From contig JAILAA010000029.1 in the NCBI GenBank assembly GCA_024681875.1, positions 1 to 19,203 of the forward strand: a stretch of 19,203 bases of DNA, in the 5' to 3' direction. The notes beneath the pieces were generated by a model. It saw nothing but the letters and a program-made list of their open reading frames with translations. It ran no database searches and was not told the origin of the DNA. Source of the stretch: Prevotella sp. (GTDB lineage: Bacteria; Bacteroidota; Bacteroidia; Bacteroidales; Bacteroidaceae). Shown here one piece after another: positions 14,480 to 19,203 of the stretch. Both the position numbers and the translations under genes were made by a program. Every line of letters starts with the position of its first letter. The stretch's first letter is position 1.

Positions 14480-14911
14480 ATGATAAAGAAATACTGGAAA
14501 AAGATATTATATATCCTTTGTTGGTCGGCTGGGTTGTTTTGTGCAACCTTCAGTGGCATTTTTAGAGGAGAGATAGACTTTAATATGTCTGTCTTAAGTT
14601 ACAAGGATATATACGATAAATACTAACTACCATTAGCATTGGCGGTTGCTCTGTTTCTGGCGGATTTGGCTTATTCAACATTGTTAGATAACAAGATTAT
14701 CCAGAGAGAAAGGATATCTCTTATTATTATTTTGTTAGGATTTGTGGTTGTCGGTGTTATATTGGAAGCCAACCCTGAATTTCAAAATATGAGTATCTTT
14801 TGGACAGGATTGATCTGGATATCGCTGACTTTGTTGAAAGTCATCCATACACCCAACGTTCCTAAAAAGGACTCGCAGCGGCAAACATGGCGTGTCATCA
14901 ATGAAAACTAA
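14480..14911 (+). pseudogene. Four-helix membrane protein gene interrupted by one in-frame stop
   Basis: ATG 14480 opens a 48-residue frame (MIKKYWKKILYILCWSAGLF) ending at TAA 14624-14626. The same frame then continues open to 14911. Ignoring that stop, one protein of 143 residues would result, with four hydrophobic segments: ILYILCWSAGLFCATFSGIF, LPLALAVALFLADLAY, SLIIILLGFVVVGVILEA and FWTGLIWISLTLLKVI. A single nonsense change such as GAA or CAA to TAA explains this best. Alternatively two short proteins are made, the second from TTG 14639. I do not recognise the family. It shares a promoter with, and lies 12 bases from, the next gene, so the two probably worked together in the membrane. 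Confidence 0.65.
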
Positions 14912-14923
14912 AAAACAGATGTT

Positions 14924-15535
14924 ATGACGGGAACAATTATTCTAATCGTATTAATCAGCATAGAGATTATTCTTTTGGCGAGTGGACTCCACTGGCAAAA
15001 AGTAGTTAAGGCAGGCGATGCCGACGATTTCTGTTTCGGGTTTCAAATTACCATGAAAAGCTGTCCAGAGCACTATATCAAAATAGAAGACAGAGACCAG
15101 TCGGAAAACGTGGATAGCTTGTGCTGTATGTACGTTAATGGAAACTCGATGAAGGACTACGATATCTATGACGGGCAGCAGGTTCTTGTTTTGCCATACA
15201 GGGATGAAGAACGGAATAGCATCAGTCATTTTCCTGTTATCGTTCTGAATATACAGAATGGAATGTGGCTGGATAGCAAATATAAGCTTAGGAAGTTCGT
15301 GGGCTATGTTGACATTGCCGCTCTTGACGCTAAGGCTCTATATGCAACCTACAAGAATAGGATCAGGATAAGTGAGGAAAGATTTACGGAAAGGATAGAG
15401 AGGAAGCTTAGCAAGCTTGGAGAAACGGAGGGTAGATATATCTTATCCGAGACTTTCAAAGAAAAGATACAGGGATATGACTATTCCCTTCACCCGATAG
15501 ACACACTCTATGCGAAGGTTGTATATGCAAATTAG
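14924..15535 (+). CDS. Membrane-anchored protein with LexA/S24-like peptidase motif
   Basis: 203 residues. An N-terminal membrane segment (residues 4-22) is followed by a soluble domain with YVNGNSMKDYDIYDGQQVLV (70-89), which resembles the serine region of S24/S26 peptidases (LexA, UmuD, signal peptidase: G-x-S-M, then a short gap, D-G-D, V-L-V). Ser75 would be the nucleophile. The partner Lys is uncertain: Lys119 or Lys121 in DSKYKLRKFVGYVD are candidates. No DNA-binding domain is present, so it is not an ordinary phage repressor. The rest of the chain (140-203) is charged and unrecognised. It is paired with the four-helix membrane gene upstream. A membrane-bound processing peptidase or a dead fold used for binding are both possible. 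Confidence 0.6.
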   Translation: MTGTIILIVLISIEIILLASGLHWQKVVKAGDADDFCFGFQITMKSCPEHYIKIEDRDQSENVDSLCCMYVNGNSMKDYDIYDGQQVLVLPYRDEERNSISHFPVIVLNIQNGMWLDSKYKLRKFVGYVDIAALDAKALYATYKNRIRISEERFTERIERKLSKLGETEGRYILSETFKEKIQGYDYSLHPIDTLYAKVVYAN

Positions 15536-15566
15536 AAGAAAAGAGGCTGTTTGAATTATCTTTTTG

Positions 15567-15656
15567 AGGGCACTGGAATTTCGGAATAAGCTTGGTATCT
15601 CCTTTTCGCAGGTGAGCAACCTGCGCAAGGATGACACGCTGCATTGTTTTTTCTGA
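15567..15656 (+). pseudogene. 3' fragment of a second TPR/HTH regulator gene
   Basis: From 15591 one frame reads LGISFSQVSNLRKDDTLHCF then stops at 15654-15656. The first 13 residues match the helix-turn-helix of the regulator ending at 10087 (LGISSSQVSNLRK), and the bases match closely (CAGGTGAGCAACCTGCGCAA is identical). The following codons differ because of a deletion, and everything upstream of the HTH is gone. It shows that a regulator gene of this family once lay directly ahead of the DUF3244 / protease / serpin genes, or was copied there. Confidence 0.7.
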
Positions 15657-15719
15657 GCCTTTTTTGGGGGGGCAAAGCGCCCAAAAAGTGAAAAAACAGT
15701 GTAATTTTTGTCAGTTTCT

Positions 15720-15762
15720 CCAAACCTCCTTTATTTAAAGGTGATTTGGAGTTTTTTTCTTT
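15720..15762 (+). terminator. Probable intrinsic terminator, second copy
   Basis: Same stem as at 10150 (CCAAA / TTTGG and CCTTT / AAAGG) followed by AGTTTTTTTCTTT. It would insulate the small secreted-protein gene from transcription coming from upstream. A G-rich hairpin (GGGC / GCCC) precedes it. Confidence 0.6.
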
Positions 15763-15828
15763 AGTTTGGCTTGGGGTCATTTTTGTTTTTTCTGCATTTT
15801 AATGCCATTTGAATCATTTGGTATAGCT

Positions 15829-15836
15829 TATCTTTG
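15829..15836 (+). promoter_or_regulatory. -7 element of the DUF3244-like gene
   Basis: TATCTTTG matches TAnnTTTG and lies 29 bases before the ATG. A TTTG at 15808-15811 is 17 bases upstream, slightly closer than usual. An identical copy sits at 10258-10265. Confidence 0.6.
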
Positions 15837-15865
15837 CAGCATCGTATTATTAAAATTTATGTGCT

Positions 15866-16231
15866 ATGAAAAGAAAAACTTTGATTCTATTGACATTGGC
15901 AGTGGCCGTGTTTTCATTCACAACTGTTCGTGCGAGTATTTTTCCAGTTTTGGTTAATTTCCAAATGAGGATAATTGATCCCTCATTAGACCAGGACGAG
16001 CCTCAGCGCGGTCCCACTATCGCCCCCACCGTAGAGATTGAGGACAACACGTTGACTTTTGTTACCCCTTGCGACGGCTTGGTGCTGAGTTTGGTAAATG
16101 AAGAAAACGAGGTTGAGTTCACTACGATTATCTCCGGCGCCACGCTCATACTTCCCTCCTATCTCAGCGGTGACTATGAACTGCAAATCATCAGCGGGAA
16201 CTGTATCTTCTATGGGTTGATTGAACTGTAA
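15866..16231 (+). CDS. Small secreted DUF3244-like protein
   Basis: 121 residues with a cleavable signal peptide (MKRKTLILLTLAVAVFSFTT, cut after VRA). The mature part is a single small beta-rich domain: a variable DPSLDQDEPQRGP segment, then PTVEIEDNTLTFVTP, VLSLVNEENEVEFTTII and LSGDYELQIISGNCIFYG. This order of strands fits DUF3244 proteins of Bacteroidales, which are small, secreted and of unknown function. It comes directly before a C10 protease, a family whose Bacteroides members are known to be accompanied by small inhibitors, so an inhibitor or chaperone role is worth considering but is not shown. Its promoter and first codons are duplicated at 10258-10325. Confidence 0.68.
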   Translation: MKRKTLILLTLAVAVFSFTTVRASIFPVLVNFQMRIIDPSLDQDEPQRGPTIAPTVEIEDNTLTFVTPCDGLVLSLVNEENEVEFTTIISGATLILPSYLSGDYELQIISGNCIFYGLIEL

Positions 16232-16324
16232 ACAATCAATTAGACAAGTTTTTTCCTCTGATAAGGATAACGGTATAAGCGCAGAAATCAACCTCGGAAT
16301 ATAAATGGAAAAATACCGAGATTA

Positions 16325-16355
16325 TTTGCTGAATCATCATTTTTTGCTAATTTTG
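16325..16355 (+). promoter_or_regulatory. Promoter of the C10 protease / serpin operon, with very short leader
   Basis: TTTG at 16325-16328, exactly 19 bases, then TAATTTTG at 16348-16355. The protease ATG is at 16365, only nine bases after the -7 element, so the transcript would have few or no leader bases. This also rules out the upstream in-frame ATG at 16305 as the main start. Confidence 0.75.
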
Positions 16356-16364
16356 CCAAAGTTT

Positions 16365-17633
16365 ATGAACAAATTATTGTTGTTTTGCAGTTTGTCTGCT
16401 ATGGTTTTACTGGTAGGATGCCAAGACGGTTATCCCATTCAGTGTGTTGATGAGCAGGAAGAAATGACACTTTCCTCCTCGGAGCAAAGGGCAGTAAATG
16501 AAGCCATTGGCTTCGCCCAATGCTTAAGTAAAAAGAATAGGGCATACTATGGTCATGAGACTGAAGTTCAATCAGTTCATGCATGGCTTGCTAAGGACAT
16601 GGCTAAATATACCAGAAGTGCTTCAATTGCAAATTCTATTGACACTTTGCTGTATATCGTCAATTTTGCTAATAATCGCGGCTATGCTCTTGTGGCCGAG
16701 AATGAGAATTATGCACAAGTCGTTGCTTTTATAGAGAATGGGAATCTTACCCCTTCTGATTCCCTTAATCCTGGGATGGAGTATTTCCTGCATGGTTTGA
16801 CAGACGCAGTATTACCTGATACCGCGATTTCTAACCCTCCCAGTCCATTCTTCCCCCCACTCTTCGATTCCATTCCCATTGCTGTATATGAACCAGATTG
16901 GGTCGTTGATACATTATATGCCCCCATCTTGACGACAAAATGGGGCCAGGGCAGTCCTTTTAATGACTTTTGTTTTAACTCTGACAGTGTAATTTGTGTG
17001 GCTGGTTGCGTGGCTATAGCCCTTGGACAGATATTTTCCGCTCACTGCTGGCCTAATGCATATGGGGGGCATGTGTATTCTTGGAATGATATTCTTGCAG
17101 AAGGAGGTGTACCTGTTAGTAATGTTGGGCGAACAAGCGTCGCTCATCTTATTCATGACATAGGCCTTTTAGTTTATATGAACTATGGGCCATCTTCTTC
17201 TGGTGCTTCTTTTCAAGATGTTCCTTATTGCTTTAATGCCTTTGGATACAATTACAATGTAATAAACAGCTATGACTTTGCTACATGTATTAATGACTTG
17301 GCATATAACAAGCCTGTTTATATTAGAGGTACTGGAAACAATACAGGAAGTGGACATGCTTGGGTTATTGACGGTGCATTAGTAAGACATGATCCTGACC
17401 TTTATGGATATGATAGCCAAGGTAATAGAATATACGTTTATCAAAGGTTTGTTCACTGTAACTGGGGATGGAATGGAAATGCCAATGGCTATTTCCATAG
17501 TGGTGTGTTTTCTGTTATGAATAGAGTTCTTGATGACAATGGAAATCCTGCCACAAATAATTATTCAATTAACAGAGATTATTCCTATAACAATAAAATG
17601 TATTATAACATAAGTAAAATTCAGAATCAATGA
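16365..17633 (+). CDS. C10 family cysteine protease lipoprotein (streptopain/interpain-like)
   Basis: 422 residues. The lipobox LVGC puts the lipid on Cys19. An inhibitory propeptide (about 30-180, with IVNFANNRGYALVAENENYA, the Spi-type fold) precedes the catalytic domain. That domain starts near LTTKWGQGSPFNDFC and has nucleophile Cys215 in CVAGCVAIALGQI, catalytic His331 in GSGHAWVIDGA and the Asn/Trp motif HCNWGWNGNANGYF (Asn366, Trp367, Trp369). The C10 family includes SpeB, interpain A and the Bacteroides fragilis Bfp enzymes, secreted proteases that cleave host proteins. All catalytic residues are present, so activity is expected. The gene has its own promoter and ends in an ATGA overlap with the serpin gene. 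It is AT-richer than the serpin. Confidence 0.92.
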   Translation: MNKLLLFCSLSAMVLLVGCQDGYPIQCVDEQEEMTLSSSEQRAVNEAIGFAQCLSKKNRAYYGHETEVQSVHAWLAKDMAKYTRSASIANSIDTLLYIVNFANNRGYALVAENENYAQVVAFIENGNLTPSDSLNPGMEYFLHGLTDAVLPDTAISNPPSPFFPPLFDSIPIAVYEPDWVVDTLYAPILTTKWGQGSPFNDFCFNSDSVICVAGCVAIALGQIFSAHCWPNAYGGHVYSWNDILAEGGVPVSNVGRTSVAHLIHDIGLLVYMNYGPSSSGASFQDVPYCFNAFGYNYNVINSYDFATCINDLAYNKPVYIRGTGNNTGSGHAWVIDGALVRHDPDLYGYDSQGNRIYVYQRFVHCNWGWNGNANGYFHSGVFSVMNRVLDDNGNPATNNYSINRDYSYNNKMYYNISKIQNQ

Positions 17634-18895
17634 TGAAAAAAGTGTTTTTATTTGCGGTTGCTGTGTTATCGATAGACGTTGCTTGCTCTAACGATGACAA
17701 CGAAAAGAATGTGACAGGAGAAACCGAAGCGCAGGAACAGGCTACGGAAGTAAAGACATTGACTGAGCAGCAAAGGACGCAGATGAACAGTCTGTCAGAA
17801 TTCTCGCTCAGCCTCTTTCGGCAAGCCAGCCTGCAGGCCAATGGCCGTAGCTTCGTCGTGTCGCCCATCGGTACGGCTTTTGTGCTGGGTATGCTTCATC
17901 AGAGCGCAGAGGGATTGACTGCCTCGGAAATTAGGACATCACTGGGTATGAAAGATGCTGATAGGGAAACGGTGAACCGCCTGTTCCGTGCCGTGATGGC
18001 CCTAACGGAGAAGGCGGATACCAGTGTGTTTCTGGTATATGCCAACAACATAACGCTGAACAGCCAGCGGTACACTGTGAATCCTGCCTACGAGAAAGCC
18101 TTGCAACAGGACTATGAAGCATCTTGTATTGCCGCAGACTTCGCTAATCCCCATGCCCTGCAGGCTGTCAACGGCTGGAGCAATGAGCATAGCAATGGAC
18201 TGGTGCCTGAAATCCTTGACGAGATATGCGAAGATGCCGTGCTTTACCTGCTCAATGCCGTTTGTCTTAAAGGGCAGTGGACAGACCCATTCGATGCCAA
18301 ACTGACTGATGGCGGACTTTTCAACACCAGTAGTGACAGCAGGGAGATGCGAATGATGCACCGCCATGCAACGATGGCCTATGCTGAGACCGACGGTATG
18401 AAGGCGTTGCAACTGCCGATGGGTAACGGAGCGTTTAGTATGACGTTGCTGCTGCCACAAAACGGGACGGAGCTTACGGACTTTGTGCCATCGCTAAGCA
18501 GCCAACAGCTGGCTTCTCTGTCTTTTGCCAAGGAGGAAGTCGAGACAACGATTCCTGTATTTTCAACCGTTACAGACAATGACCTCATTAAATTGCTGAA
18601 GACTTTGGGGGTTAATACAGTGTTTGATCGTAATCATTCGCAGCTTCCGTATATGGTGCTCGAAGCGGAGAACAACCTCTATGTGTCGCGCATGCTGCAG
18701 AAGGCACGCATCGGCATTGATGAGGCAGGCTGTGAGGGCGCTGCTGTGACACTGGCTGAGGTAAAAGACGGTGCTGAAAGTCCCAGTGAGAATGCTAGTA
18801 TAAAGCATTTCCATGCCAATCGCCCTTTTGTCTACTACGTCAGCGAGCGCAGTACAAACGCCATCCTCTTCATAGGTCAGTTCTGCGGCGACTGA
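17630..18895 (+). CDS. Serpin, probable surface lipoprotein, translationally coupled to the C10 protease
   Basis: 421 residues. The signal peptide ends DVAC-SNDDNE: Cys19 is a likely lipid site although Asp at -3 is unusual, and the acidic residues after it suit surface export. The serpin core is complete: FVVSPIGTAFVLGMLHQSAE, YANNITLNS, LLNAVCLKGQW, MMHRH, MTLLLPQN, and LLKTLGVNTVFD. The hinge is EAGCEGAAVT (365-374) and the family signature FHANRPFVYYV (394-404) fits exactly. The small Ala/Gly residues of the hinge imply an inhibitory serpin. P14 is Cys rather than Thr/Ser, and the reactive loop (to about 392) is several residues longer than usual, so the cleaved bond is uncertain. The ATG overlaps the protease stop (ATGA), suggesting coupled synthesis with the protease as partner or target. 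ATG 17633 is an alternative start. Confidence 0.93.
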   Translation: MMKKVFLFAVAVLSIDVACSNDDNEKNVTGETEAQEQATEVKTLTEQQRTQMNSLSEFSLSLFRQASLQANGRSFVVSPIGTAFVLGMLHQSAEGLTASEIRTSLGMKDADRETVNRLFRAVMALTEKADTSVFLVYANNITLNSQRYTVNPAYEKALQQDYEASCIAADFANPHALQAVNGWSNEHSNGLVPEILDEICEDAVLYLLNAVCLKGQWTDPFDAKLTDGGLFNTSSDSREMRMMHRHATMAYAETDGMKALQLPMGNGAFSMTLLLPQNGTELTDFVPSLSSQQLASLSFAKEEVETTIPVFSTVTDNDLIKLLKTLGVNTVFDRNHSQLPYMVLEAENNLYVSRMLQKARIGIDEAGCEGAAVTLAEVKDGAESPSENASIKHFHANRPFVYYVSERSTNAILFIGQFCGD

Positions 18896-18940
18896 CTTTA
18901 GGGGTGACGATAAAAGGGGGTGTGTCATCGTAAAAAATCC

Positions 18941-18966
18941 TTGATTCTATTGACATTGGTAGTGGC
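18941..18966 (+). repeat. Third copy, fragment, of the DUF3244-gene signal-peptide sequence
   Basis: TTGATTCTATTGACATTGGT plus AGTGGC matches the intact gene from its sixth codon (15881-15906) with one mismatch. Neither the ATG nor the promoter is present. Confidence 0.8.
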
Positions 18967-19104
18967 GAAACGAGAATAAGATTATAGAATGATGACAAAG
19001 AAATTAGAATCAGGAGACGGTTTCCTGATTCGCCATTATTCACCACCAAATTGGATCAAGGAACCGCATTCTATGCTAAATTCCAAACATTGATAGATAT
19101 TTAA

Positions 19105-19203
19105 CTATATATTTAACACTTGAGGAGCTAAGCTCACCTCGTTACTCGTTCCATACACGTTGTCGGGGTTGTATTTCACTCGATCTCTGACCATCGCTAC
19201 GAG
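19105..19203 (-). CDS. Possible C-terminal end of a gene entering from the right edge
   Basis: On the minus strand the frame is open from the window edge to TAG at 19105-19107 and encodes VKYNPDNVYGTSNEVSLAPQ near its end. Codon choice looks like coding sequence, but only 32 residues are visible and I do not recognise the family. Confidence 0.3.
   Translation of the reverse strand, partial: LVAMVRDRVKYNPDNVYGTSNEVSLAPQVLNI

Larger units (their letters stand above)
15591..15896 (+). repeat. Direct repeat copy B, leading into the intact DUF3244-like gene
   Basis: Counterpart of 9961-10325, 5571 bases downstream and in the same orientation. The final 105 bases are identical and the rest diverged with small indels. 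Here homology runs into a complete gene. The 330-base space between the S24-like gene and the small gene consists almost wholly of this repeat. Confidence 0.92.
18896..19203. other. Non-coding stretch after the serpin
   Basis: No clear full gene. It holds a third fragment of the DUF3244-gene start (18941-18966), a 34-codon open frame (18989-19093) without recognisable features, and two short blocks (CTGATTCGCCA at 19025 and CCAAATTGGATCAA at 19046) that also occur downstream of the LRR gene at 11670-11691. No convincing terminator for the serpin was seen; ACGAT / ATCGT near 18907-18930 is a weak stem followed by A residues. Confidence 0.5.

Noticed and set aside
16305..16364. Earlier ATG for the C10 protease
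   Set aside because: It would put the promoter inside the gene and bury the lipoprotein signal peptide, which begins at 16365.
18989..19093. 34-codon plus-strand frame after the serpin
   Set aside because: Too short, no promoter or known motif, and it spans repeat fragments.

Overview
The window looks like the chromosome of a Bacteroidales bacterium, most likely Prevotella or a close relative. Promoters where visible follow the Bacteroidetes pattern (TTTG, about 19 bases, then TAnnTTTG) and there are no Shine-Dalgarno leaders. Secreted proteins end in type-IX-like C-terminal tails. Families typical of the order are present: DUF4465, a BspA-like LRR protein, a TPR/HTH membrane regulator, a DUF3244-like protein, a C10 peptidase and an S-type sulfatase. 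No tRNA, rRNA, CRISPR array or intact insertion sequence was found.

Region 1 (1-3036, + strand) is the end of a probable corrinoid-uptake operon: the C-terminal part of a DUF4465 surface protein, a lipoprotein substrate-binding protein and a FecCD/BtuC permease. No ATPase follows. Region 2 (3038-7320, - strand) holds an S-type sulfatase, the dipeptidase pepD and a UPF0104/LPG-synthase-like membrane protein. Region 3 (7488-10087, + strand) holds rsmA and a membrane-anchored TPR/HTH regulator.

Region 4 (10088-15535, + strand) is accessory. It has a BspA-like LRR protein, an orphan secretion-tail remnant, an MBOAT plus SGNH-like O-acylation pair, a membrane-protein gene broken by one in-frame stop, and a membrane-anchored protein with a LexA/S24-like motif. 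This segment is bounded by two direct copies of one sequence (about 9961-10325 and 15591-15896). Each copy covers the end of the regulator gene, a terminator, a promoter and the start of a small secreted-protein gene.

Region 5 (15829-18895, + strand) is the intact version of what follows that promoter: a small secreted DUF3244-like protein, a C10 (streptopain-like) cysteine protease lipoprotein and a serpin whose start codon overlaps the protease stop codon. The layout suggests an ancestral regulator / DUF3244 / protease / serpin module, split by the 5.6-kb segment and able in principle to rejoin by recombination between the repeats. This is the best candidate for an undescribed system here: a protease with a translationally coupled serpin and a probable dedicated transmembrane regulator.

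A second theme is short tandem repeats with 7- or 8-base units at gene junctions and inside genes. One lies in the signal peptide of the substrate-binding protein, one within rsmA, one across the start of the permease gene and others in the pepD leader and the rsmA upstream region. Units not divisible by three inside genes would shift the frame if copy number changed, so phase variation is possible. GC-rich palindromic elements (one in frame inside the binding-protein gene, one 160-bp element with terminal inverted repeats) add to this repeat load.
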